Shown here: one piece after another, positions 1 through 11,700 of the stretch | How the letters are laid out: each line of letters begins with the position of its first letter | How positions within the stretch are numbered: position 1 is the stretch's first letter | DNA from: Setaria digitata | Taxonomy: Eukaryota; Nematoda; Chromadorea; Rhabditida; Setariidae | NCBI GenBank assembly: GCA_003640385.1 | Contig: RCAB01000043.1 | Location: 124,001-188,000, forward strand | Length of the DNA stretch: 64,000 bases | Direction of reading: 5' to 3' | Position numbers and translations under genes: made by a program | Notes under the pieces: generated by a model | What the model was told of the DNA's origin: nothing | What the model saw: the letters and a program-made list of their open reading frames with translations, nothing else | Database searches by the model: none

Positions 1-3000
1 TCATAAACTTTTTCTTCTCATTTTATTTTTAGACCACATTTTCCATTACTCTAGTCAGTGAAATTTGAAGCCTCAATTTTTGAACTATGAGATTCATCAA
101 GGTCAAACTAGCGAAACTAATGCGCCACTGACAATTTTAGAGAAAATCTGAAAATTTGCTCAGCTCCACAATCAACAACAAGGAAGCTAGGAATCTAAAA
201 TAGGCATTCAACTGAAAAGTAAAGTCATCATTTGTCATCCTAAAAAATTAGGTAAATCCATCAGTTTATCCATTTTCAACCAATCAACATAGGTCACTTC
301 TCCTGACCAACAAGTGTATATATCGGCCCAGTTATCGAGATAGCTGAATGAGATGCTTGCAGGTGTATGCATGTAGTTCGAATAAGGATTATGTAAATAT
401 ATGGCATTATATTATAAAATACACTTGGTAATTGAGAATCAATCATGTCACTAGGTAAAGAAACAGAGGTTTATATTACTTAACAGAAGTGTAAACTTGA
501 ATAATAAAGTTATCTTTAGATAGAACGCCTAGAAAGCTTATATAAGTGTGACATCTTTCCTGCATTAATTAAGCCGTAATGATTCTAAAATACTGTTTCT
601 TGCTTTTCACGTTTATGAAACGCTTCAAGATTTATATGAGCTAATTTGATGGGCAAAGAACATTATTCGAATATTTCTAATTAAAGCAGATGTTCTAATC
701 TAATGTAGGCTTAACAGGTTGGTGTCGTCTGTCGATATATATAATTTATTTTAAAAATAAGGAAATTCGCTCTGCAGTTAACATCACCATCCGGTATTAA
801 ATTTTGCTCACAAACGGAAAGGGTAGTGACGCCACTAATTAGCTAAAACTTAAGCACTAAATAATTTTTGCCGTTGGATTATCCACTTCTTTCTATTTTG
901 CAACTTCGCTGATTTATATCACTTATTCATTATGTGATTATCACAACAAAAAGCACTTCAAGCTTTAGATGAAGTAAAACGGTAAGCATTGCAGAGGACA
1001 AAATGACAAATCCCAATTTTCCCTGTGAAACATTAGGGCAAATACTAAAGAGATTCACCTGAAAGAAATTAATTCAAAAGTGAATGTTATCATTCAACAG
1101 GTTATATGTATAAACAATTAACAGAATATAGGTAAAAATCCTTATTCATACAAATCTTGAAGAATTATAGGAGCTACAATTCACAGGTTTCGGCGAACTA
1201 TGCAGTCCATGTATTGAAGACAAATAAACTCTGATTCTTAATGCGGATCGAAGAAAGGCTCCTTAAAAGACTCACACAAGACACTACAGTAAAACTATCA
1301 GATTGAAATTTTTAATTAGTTTATTTTCATTTTCGCTGATATGAAATGCGTCGACAAAAGAACGTTTCTGTTATGATAACTTTTCTTAAAAAAGTCGCAA
1401 TCAAGAACTATTATTAGTACCGGTACGATATTATTAACCCGATAATTATCACCTGCATTTCCAAGATCAAAATGCTATGATTGGCACATATTTCTACACT
1501 TCATTCCACCAACATACCATAGTAAAAATTCGATTTTTAGTTCGATGCCGCAATAGCCCCTGGCATTTAAGGGTATAAAAATTGATTCTCGCAATGAATG
1601 GAGTTGCAAATACCTCATGCTTTCAATACTCATGCACATGACGTCGATTCAGCGGGTAATAATCAGCCAGTATGTGTATATTGGGCACTGCCTTATATTA
1701 TTTTCTTCATAGCAGAGTTCAGGGAAATGGCCAAAGGGGCACTGCAGCTAGAGGATCAGGGACCACCTCTGTCCTGGCTATAGGACTCTTATGCTCCTAC
1801 ACCTCTTCCATCCTCAGTGATGCTGCGGTATTTGTACCATCAGCGGGGATCATTCGTTTCTAGAAATTAGCAAGTGAAATAAATTTATCTCATTGGAAGT
1901 TCATTTACCCAATTTAAAGCTACTATTCAAATTCAGTCTTTTAGCGAAATCACTAGCTAATTTGTCTTGTTTCCTTTTCCTTTTTTTTTTCTCTCAAACT
2001 TAATTCATTCATGTTGCACCAGCGTAAACTTCCGGAAATTTAGTGATAACCAATTAACCAATTATGCAAGTCCACCCAACGAACCATTTTAACCGCAAGT
2101 TTCCTCTGATCAAGTAAAAAAATGACCTAAGCAAAAAGTCTCATTTAGTACGCCGAAGCGAAAGCAGTGAAATTCTTCTCATTCCAAATATTTTTGAAAC
2201 TAGAAAATAAAAGTAGCTTCACGGTCCTTTATCCGGATTGCATCCAACAATCCAAAACAACTTGTACAAAATATTAATTAGCACATCGAGCTGCATCTCT
2301 TCATCTACAGCAAATGCATGTGCATCAAATCCGATTATGACTGAATAAAACGTACGGGGAAGAAGCAACAAGACAGTAGAAGCAATACCTGAAGCCGGGA
2401 TGCAATCTATCATGCGTCGCATGCAGAACAAGCTTGCAGCAAGCAGCGACACGTCGCGCACCTCTCGTATCTTCGATGCAGAAGTCCTCTCACACTTTCG
2501 TTTTTCGCATAAGCAAGTTAAATGAGACGTTTCACTTCAGCTCAGCCTTGTCCCTTTTCCACCCACTAATGCTTCATTTTTAACTAAAATGCTGCTGAAC
2601 ACGTTTGATTACGTGTTTCTTCAGCCTCGACAAGTGCTAGCGTAAAGTGCCAACGCATAGATAGATTCAAATTACTCTTCTACCTCTTCCAGCATCACTG
2701 TCAAAATCTACTGATCCAGAGAAAGTGAAAAGACCAATTGGCTTAGGGAATCAGAGCTTCAGTATAATACGTGAGCCGCGTAAATGAATGGTTTAGATGA
2801 CAGCTATTGGAAAATCCTTTCAATCTGGAGGTCTTCGACCAAAATAAAATAGCAAAATTGCATTAGCCGAAAAGGGAATTTTGAACTTTTGAAGATGAAG
2901 TAACAAGTTTCGGTTGGGTAACTTGGTAGCTAGCAATTCATTGAAAATTTCGTCTTTCAGAGAGCATGACGACATCAAAAACGAGAAGAGAAAGCAAATT

Positions 3001-6000
3001 TCAAGTGCGTCGAAATCAATCTTCGTGACTGCTCGCAGCGATGAAGAGATGAAAAATCCAAACAAGATTTTAGTGCCTTCTTCAAGAAAAAGCCTGAAGG
3101 AAAGAGCATGCCATCCGATTGATCATTAAAGGCTTTAAATGAATACGTAAGACCATTTTAAAGCTTACAGTGAGCCGAAAGGATAGTGCACTGCTTCTAA
3201 ACACAAGTCTTAGTAGACGTCATCACTGACATTCGGCCAGGAAAGAATTTCAGTACTATCACTGAAAACGTAGATCACGATGATGTCAGTGACAGATGAA
3301 ATTGAACTGTCACATCACACCAAATCAGAAAACGACACACACTGACTAATGGTGATCTTTTCAGTACCGAAACAAGTCTATTCAGGTTACTCAGGTTTAA
3401 ATACCTACAATCCTATAAGAACTGCCTGAGGAGGTTTGATTTCCAACCTACGAACTATAATCTTTTGGTTGATTTACTCCGGATGTTCAAAAGCAATCAG
3501 CAACCAGTAGAGGGACTGAAATACGAATATGGAGCAATTCTTCCAGAAAGCGATTCCCAATGCCATACAATGAACCGCACCACTATAACATTTAACCACA
3601 CACTTAAAAAATCATCAGTGGTAGCAGAAAAATTTTCAATCGACAAATTATTTCTCTTTCTATTTAACAGCACTTCCTGTAAAGATATCAGTCCATCTGT
3701 AAAAAGTGTCTGAGGACATGAACACATACTTCCCGTGATCATCAACTGTTAGCACTGAAGTGAACATTTACGACAGCATCAACTACCACTTTAATGACTA
3801 TTACCATCAAAAAGGCCGTGATACTTTGCAACAGCCTAATAATATAACCACTGTTGAGAACATCACTTAAAATAATTCATTAGGAACTAAAGAGTGAGAA
3901 ACATCCAACTATGTTGAATAAATTCACGCGGACAAAGTTCACTGTTATTACTAAAGGTAAACTTTTGCCAGACAAACACGTTACGAGTTCTAGTAGAATT
4001 TTTAAACTAAATTTAATCTAATGAACCAAGTTGGTTAGTTAATTTACAAATGTAGTAAATTCCAATTTCCTCGAAAAAGGATGAAGACTTATTACTAAAG
4101 CGGATATGAAAATAGTCCATTAGAGATTTTCATGGAAACAAAACATTTTTTTCAAAAGCTTACCAACGGAAATGTACTACAAAACATGAATAATCCAAAC
4201 AACAAGTGAAAAAAAAAACAAGTATGGTATGAAAACAATAAGAGGGATCAGTGTGAAGATGAAACTAAAATCATTACGTACATCAAGTTACAGTAGGTTT
4301 CTATATTCACCTTTTCAGTTGAGGGTAAAACAAAAGTGCAAAAAATATTTCACCTGAGAAGAGCAAAGAAACATCATCGAGACTGAGTAGCTGTTGCAAA
4401 CCTACTCATTGCTACTGCGTTCATTTAGCACTAGCTACCGCCGCGAAAAGCCGGTTTTTTCCGTCAGATTTTTGCAATAATAATTGAGCAGAAAGTATGC
4501 TATCTGTCATGAGGGAAAAGGTGTCTCATTAGTTCGATTCGGTAATGGACCACTTTCAGCGGGCTATTACTCACTCGTTCTCAATGTAACAGTGACAATT
4601 TATCCCCCAATAAAAAAAAAGTCAAGATGAACTTTCTGATAGCTACATTTCTTAGATCCTTGATTCCATATGAATGCTCAGTAGAATTGCGCTTCGGACC
4701 TAACTCGCTTCACATTCCATTAGGTCGTAGGAAATGTAAAACTTTTCTGATCCTTTTATATCTAATAAAGGATTACCAGATGAACAGCATTGCCAAACCC
4801 TAAATTTATTAGTAAGAGGGGGGAGGTAGTAGCACTCCTTCACATGTTCAAAACACTGTTGTTAATGTGATGAGTCCCACTAATTTTCAACTGTTAATCT
4901 AAAACTCTGGAGTATATTATTTTAAGGAATAAATGAAGTCTTTTTATTTAAATAGCACCGGAAATAAATACTTGGATAACCGAAGGAATTTTCCACCTAA
5001 GTTAGCATGGCTAAAAAGAGGAAGACTGTGAAAAAATCACACATATAACTCAGTCTCAAGGTTGAAAAAAAAGATCACAGCTACAGAAATAAAATGTCTG
5101 TTCGCCTGATTCAGAATTCGACTAATCGTTTCATTTGAGACTTTTTTTTGATAGAGATAATGATTGATTTGTGTTTGGTGATTGACATAAAAACGCAATC
5201 TAACAAGAAGTCAAGTTCAAATGGACATTCACCCACCTCAAAGAAGGTCAAAATGGGTGAAAGTTCAGAACAGTTAAAGTGAATGGAAATCACAGTACCC
5301 AGCAAGCATTGTCGCTAACCATTAAAAAAAAATGGCCTTTTGTAATGTCTTAAAACGTACAATGTCATCCATCTTTTTAAACGACAAACTGAAAATATCT
5401 CGTCTTGAATTTGTCATGTAACTCTGAAAGAATTGAATCGACATGACCATTTCTAGCCGTAAGCACTAGCTAGATTCACGATATCGATTAGCTTTTTCTC
5501 ACTTCTAAGAAGTCTAGAATCAGGGCAAAAGGCCAACCAGAAATGCATCTAAAAACTACAGTTTTAAAATAATCATTAACCACCACAGCAATCAGCCTGA
5601 ACAAGAGGTAGAGGACACCACTACTATAGAATAGCAAAGACCAATTTTCTCAGCTCCTGTAAATTCCTTACTGGGAACCACTTGTTTTAAAAATAGGTTC
5701 AAACATACATTATACACTATAACTTATTTTTTCTTGGCCCTACTTTCATCTAGTCTGACATACAAAAATTAATGGAACTTCACTCATTCTCTTCAGCTTC
5801 AAAAAAAAAGCTTCGTCTGTCCATTTTCTCTTTGTACCAAGTGATAACTCCGAATAAAATAACCACAAATTAGAAATCCCATCACTTTTATTTCATAATT
5901 TAACATCCGGTAAGGTCAAAATGGCAGCAACAATATTTCTTCATAATCATACGCGTAATTGCTATAAAACCCAACATGAATCTGAAGCTGAATCCTTACC

Positions 6001-7299
6001 CATCTACAACTACACACATATTCTCCCATAAAATACTTTCAAAAATATAACAAAATTACAATAATAACTGTTTCAATGCAAAAAATTCTATCGATTATAA
6101 GCGATTGCTCAACTTGAAATGAGAAGCAGCCTGTGCTATTTGGCAAATAAGAAACGATGAAGAATTTTAAATCTGAATGCATCACATAGAAAATACTGGC
6201 TAAATAATGATGCAAACGTAATGCTCGTAGTTGAAGGTTTCATTTTAGAAACTGAATTTCTTATGAATACACTAGAACTCTAGGCTTTAGAACTGCGCAG
6301 ACACAATAGTACTATTTTCAATTTCAATATATGTGACTATAAATTAGCTTTTCATGGAAACACCACGATATCAAAACGAATCTGTATGGACTATTTTTGT
6401 TCAGTGTTTTCTGATTTTTAATGTAGACTTGAAGCCAGTTAAAAGAATAAAACTGAAGCTGGAAGAGGTCAAGGATGCTGAAGTTCTTCTAAGATGACCT
6501 AAACAAGAATTGTGGTTTTTGTGGAATTCTCGGTGTGAGATAGAAATTCCGGAAAGAAAAATTTGGAGCAGATGATAATTTGTTATGCCAGTAATTTTTA
6601 GCAGAAACTTTGTAATTCACGTACAAATAATGAAAATATGATGTTTCTACAAAGACTGTTATCGGAGCATCCAAGCAATGATTGTTCAAGAACTCTTATC
6701 AACTCTCTTTTCGCTGCTCACATTAATGCACATATTCTTGTTGTGAAAATACATACATATTTATATATTATGTTTATACTTTAAATCGTTGCAACAAAGA
6801 GGAGGATTGGAGAGATCATCAAGATTCATCTCTGTAAAAATATTTCGGTCCACTCTTGACAGTGAGATGACTTTGTGACGGTGCTGAAAAGACTTCCCTC
6901 AATCGATCAGCAGTGTCTACTGGAAGTATCTGATTCATGTAAAAAAAGCATTTCCTAGCGGTTAGCTGTGAAAAATTAAGAAGCATAATTATACGAAAGA
7001 CTTCCCGACTTCATATGCAATATATGCGCGGGCATCGTCCAAATTTTCCGCTCAACCTAAGCTAACAAAGTAGTAAATATATGCAAACCTTTACTCAATC
7101 ATCCTATCCCGCTAGTTAGACTGCTGCTTCAAGTAGTTCCAAGTTACTCAGGGACAGATGATACAGCCCCTAGGAACGTATGAAATCGAGTCTAGTCAGT
7201 TTCGCTGTTACACTGCCACATGTATATTCACACAGAGACTATGAAGTACTAAAGAACAGGAGGGGAAGAGGTATCGCACAGTAAAGGTACGTACTGGCT
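1..7299. other. Intergenic or very long intronic sequence, no gene recognised
   Basis: I see no coding exon that I can support here. The ORFs are short (under about 85 codons), overlap on opposite strands, and contain no familiar motif. Base composition is AT-rich and similar to the introns of the genes further right. There are no tRNA-like A/B box pairs and no large repeats. It could be intergenic DNA or a long intron of a gene whose exons lie outside the window. Confidence 0.6.
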
Positions 7300-7835
7300 A
7301 CGTTTCATTAGCGGTGAGCCTAGTAAAGACGGACACAGGTTGGCCTGAGACTAATGCTGCAGTCCTCCTAGACAAGACAGAATACAAGCAATTAGGCACT
7401 CTCAGCAAGATATGAATTTTGAGTACAAATGCGATCGATCGTTCGGACGGTGACATCGGAATCAGGAAGTGGCGCTGACGAGTGAGTATTGTACAGTGGG
7501 GGGAGTGGAAGAGAGGAGCGGCCTGTTTGTTGTTCACGGCAGTCTCCGAGAAACGAGAATGGCAGAGCTGGAGCTGGAGCTGGAGCTGGAGCTGAACACC
7601 TTCCTGTCACCTCAAGTCTCCGATCACTCCCGTTATCACGTTATCACCACTTACCCATCTCCCCAGGCCCATCCATGTCTATCATCTCCAGTGGAAGTGG
7701 CTGCTCTGCCACTGCTTCAGAAAACTGCTGTCGCCTGTTGGAGCAGCTGTCAGCAGTGGCAGCCCACTCAACCCCTCTTCTGCTAGCTCTGCGAGAATGA
7801 AAACTTACGCACTCTAGCAAATATATATATGTCAG

Positions 7836-8436
7836 TGTGACTGTGTAAGCATATGAGTGTGTGAGTGTGCGAGTGTGTAGGCATGTGAGTGTGTCAGTAA
7901 GTGAGTGCGCGAGTGTGCGAGTGTGTGGGCATGGAGTGTGTCAGTGAGTGAGTGCGCGAGTGTGCGAGTGTGTGGGCATGGAGTGTGTCAGTGAGTGAGT
8001 GCGCGAGTGTGCGAGTGTGTGGGCATGGAGTGTGTCAGTAAGTGAGTGCGCGAGTGTGCGAGTGTGTGGGCATGGAGTGTGTCAGTAAGTGAGTGCGCGA
8101 GTGTGCGAGTGTGTGGGCATGGAGTGTGTCAGTAAGTGAGTGCGCGAGTGTGCGAGTGTGTGGGCATGGAGTGTGTCAGTAAGTGAGTGCGCGAGTGTGC
8201 GAGTGTGTGGGCATGGAGTGTGTCAGTAAGTGAGTGCGCGAGTGTGCGAGTGTGTGGGCATGGAGTGTGTCAGTAAGTGAGTGCGCGAGTGTGCGAGTGT
8301 GTGGGCATGGAGTGTGTCAGTAAGTGAGTGCGCGAGTGTGCGAGTGTGTGGCCATGGAGTGTGTCAGTAAGTGAGTGCGCGAGTGTGCGAGTGTGTGGCC
8401 ATGTGAGTGTGTCAGTAAATGAGTGTATGAGTATGC
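7836..8436. repeat. 47-bp minisatellite, about 12 tandem copies
   Basis: A TG-rich unit of 47 bp repeats about 12 times. The internal ATG trinucleotide recurs at 7,883, 7,931, 7,978, 8,025, 8,072, 8,119, 8,166, 8,213, 8,260, 8,307, 8,354 and 8,401. The step is 47 bp except for one 48-bp step at the left edge. Central copies are nearly identical, while both edges are degenerate, as expected of an array that grows and homogenises internally. Two neighbouring units (at 7,931 and 7,978) have GTGAGT where most others have GTAAGT. The last two units have GGCCATG in place of GGGCATG. There are no unique spacers, so this is not a CRISPR. Confidence 0.95.
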
Positions 8437-8620
8437 ACTATTGTCCTCGGCGGTATCACATCAAATGGATGCGGAAGAAACGAAAGAAATGAAATAATTT
8501 GCAAGTGTGTCTGACACGCGACTGGCTAGCACTGCCGACAATAGTGTGTGACAGGAGGAGAGAGCCAGTGAGCGAAGAGGAGGAAAACGGCGCGTTTTGC
8601 AGGGCGAGCGTGCAGAGAGG

Positions 8621-8652
8621 AAGGAGCGCTGGACAAGTCGGGAGCGCTCCTT
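8621..8652. repeat. GC-rich hairpin, 10-bp perfect arms
   Basis: AAGGAGCGCT at 8,621-8,630 is exactly complementary to AGCGCTCCTT at 8,643-8,652, with a 12-base loop. It lies at the right edge of the GC-richer island. Its function is unknown. A dyad like this could be a protein-binding site or a chance event in a GC-rich tract. Confidence 0.6.
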
Positions 8653-8750
8653 ACGGATCGCTGCTCAGATAATGTGCCTCACGTAGACCCCGTAAAGTAC
8701 AGCGTTACTTACGTCCACATACACGCCTCTGACCATATCACGACTTCAGA

Positions 8751-11700
8751 AGGCTAGCCTGTGGCCTGAGCTAACAACACGCATCATTCACATCGGGTCA
8801 GCTGGTTTCCTTCGACTGAATTGCTGTGCACGACCCAGGACTGGTCAGTGTTAAGAGTAGAGTGGTCAACGTTGTCCCACCTAAAGCTTCCGTGAAGCAG
8901 AACTTTTAATTTACCTTCTCACACGCAAGAGTTTCGCAATTAATATTTCACGTGCTACACATATACCTGGGAAGAATTCCAACTACTCTCAAACACCTCC
9001 GAATTCTCCAATGTTAGCACATTTCACACCTTCCTCAGAATATTTATATTACATGGAAACAAGGGACAATATTGGATAAACAGAGACGCAACTGGTTCGT
9101 GCGAAGAAAGCACTACGGATGATAGATGAATTCAATCTTATCACATTTAATCAAGCTAAGTGATGCACTTGTATCATTCCGTCTACATTTAAACGTTCGA
9201 TACAAAGACTAGTAGACATGGGCGGATGAAATTTTATTCGTAGTGTTAGGCTGATTGTCTCTGATTTAAAAGCTCATTGTAAAGATGATCAAAAAAATTT
9301 ACAAGAAGAAGTTATTATTCCTGACTCGTTTCCTACATTTCTCTTGGCTATTTCGCTTGGCTGTCCCCTTTTCCATACTTGCTCTGTAAATAATCATCGA
9401 CTCTTCTACTAATAACTGCACTTGACATAGCGGTTTTTCACGATATCATACTCTCTGGAAAGGCTGTTTCTGCTTGAAATATTGTTGTGACCCCGTGATG
9501 GGCTCTTCAGCATAATATGAATGCATATGGTTTTTCTTGGACATGTCAACGGAAGGTCAACTTAAAAAAGGAAGCGTCAAATTGAACAGGATTACTGGGC
9601 TTCATCGCAAAGGAATGCTGCAAGCATAAAGTGAAGGAGGGGAAAGTAAAAAAGAGATTCAATTTTTTTTTACTAGAGTCTAACAAACAGATAAAAATAC
9701 TTGGATGCGTTAAATCGCTAACAATCTCACGAACAGTTATGACACTTAGGTTCCTCATTTCCAGCAAAGCAGACAGTTCTCTATTTTGAACCAGGAGTAG
9801 GGAAGGTGTCCTTTGGAACTCTGAAGATCAGTAAAGGCAAAAAAATCGCTGCAGTGGGCTTTAGGAAATTCCCTTGAAACCAAGATCTGAGAATCTAGGA
9901 AGAAAATCGCTGTTATCATGATGTTGATAGGGTCATGTTCGTGTTCAGCTGAGTCTCGTAACACGGATTGCAGGAAAAGGTTAACGTTTACCAAGTTTCT
10001 CAATACATCTCGAGGAAGGGAAGTGTTCACTATTTACGAGCCTATGAAATAATGCTGTATAGTTGTAGGCATAAAATCATGCGTGAAAGAAATATATGAG
10101 AGAAGCAATTCATTAAAATTGAAACACACTGTTTATGCGATCGATGCATTCTGCTCACCGAAACACCGTACTGACGCTTGGAATTTGCATATTTATGAGA
10201 AGATCACGTGATTGGAAGGGTAGAGAGAGAGATAATTATGGCTTACAGCTGGAATAAAAGGCTTTATACGACAAATGTATGTTTTGAAGCAACAGAAATT
10301 CTCGTCAGTCCCCAAGACTTTAGCTCCATGTTATGCTTAATGAAGTAAATATGAGAGGTGGTAAGTTCGATCTTCCAACTCTTCGAAACAATAGATGCCG
10401 AAATGCTATCATTAATAGTACAAAGAAGGCTGTTATTTGGTCCAAACGTGTGAGTGTTTTAATCTATCTTGTCATTCACAAATGCTAATAATTGTCAAAA
10501 TGACCTTTTCTGAAGTCCTTCTTTCCATTTCCTCCTGGAATTTCTTTATTAAAAACAGAAATTAATGCGAATTGTCACGAGTTCTGATTGAGAAAGTTAA
10601 AAAAAAAAAAAAAATGGATCGGACGATTTTACAGGACATAAATGGAAATATCTTAAACTGAAAGAACTTTTGGTTCGTGAGCAATAAAAAGAAAATTTTT
10701 AGAGCTACAACTAATTATCACAGCTTGAAAAAGGTTTCCATAACGAGTGCAACTCTTCTTCGGCTATCGATTCAACAAAATTGTTCCGATTTCTTCTTAG
10801 TCTTTCAGACATTAAAGAGAAGGAGGAGATGTTACTAAATGAAAAATTTCGAGAATTCAGTTGAAAAGTTTCCACAGCAGTGGGGCTCCATCTCAACACT
10901 TTTTTCTTTCCTAAGTAATTTCAAATTTTTCAGAAAGTAATTGCATAATGATCTGCCTAGCAACGAAGGAAAGAAAAGGCGATGATAATCGACATCCAGG
11001 GAAGGTTTATTAGCCGTCAAAGGACTTTTTAGCGAAAATTTGTCTATATCTCTGCTGGTCATTTTTAACACTGAATTATTCTTTTAAAATAAGTTCGAAC
11101 TTCGTTACCAAATTCCACTCAGATCCCGAAAAAGGGAAAGGGCCACTTAAATTGCTTTTTCAGAGTAGCAATCACAATTTTAATGCTGTAAAAGTAGTTG
11201 TAATCGTGAGTTTACACATCCATGCCTAATGAAGACCAAATTCAAAGCAAGCACCTACTGATTTGCTCTAAGATATACTATGAAATTTTCAGGATATGCT
11301 TTTAGGAACAAGCAAGGTATGAGTGCTTTGAGTCACCATGACTACTTCCAGAAATGAAATTACCGAATCTTGAAACTTCTTCCAATCAAGAGTACATGGA
11401 AAGTTAGACAGTGTAGAAGGTAAATAAATAAATAAGCGGATCTCTCATACGATGAGAGCTAAACTGATATTCAGCAATTACTGCGCGGCACTGCACCTAT
11501 CATCTGGGAGTTATGTAAAAAGTAAATTTCTACTTCTGCCATCAGCGAATCATAAGCCCGAAATCTGTTTCTCGAAATTTTAATTCATATTTCTTGTAAT
11601 ACCTTGTGGCTGAAACGATAAATGATGTTTAATGTTGAAGCTTGTACTACAGATCAGAAAATTTCAACAGCTCCTAATTGAAAGTTCACTTCAACAGAAC

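Larger units (their letters stand above)
7300..8750. promoter_or_regulatory. GC-richer island with minisatellite; possible regulatory region
   Basis: This stretch is visibly richer in G and C than the surrounding sequence. It holds a (GAGCTG)5 hexanucleotide run near 7,566-7,595, a 47-bp minisatellite (7,836-8,436), and a GC-rich purine tract with a perfect 10-bp inverted repeat (8,621-8,630 with 8,643-8,652). Overlapping ORFs of 105 and 103 codons exist on the plus strand (7,469-7,800), but they are partly made by the simple repeat and resemble nothing I know. A promoter or untranslated first exon is possible. The sequence alone does not show which strand, if any, is transcribed. Confidence 0.3.

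Noticed and set aside
1531..1570. B-box-like AGTTCGATGCC as a tRNA gene
   Set aside because: There is no A box, no acceptor stem and no anticodon arm around it. It is a chance match.
7469..7800. Two overlapping plus-strand ORFs of 105 and 103 codons
   Set aside because: They are in different frames of the same GC-richer sequence, partly encoded by a GAGCTG repeat, with no domain, and with a competing minus-strand ORF. There is no basis to call a gene.
7836..8436. Regular 47-bp repeats resembling a CRISPR array
   Set aside because: The units are contiguous with no unique spacers, the genome is eukaryotic, and no cas genes are present. It is a minisatellite.
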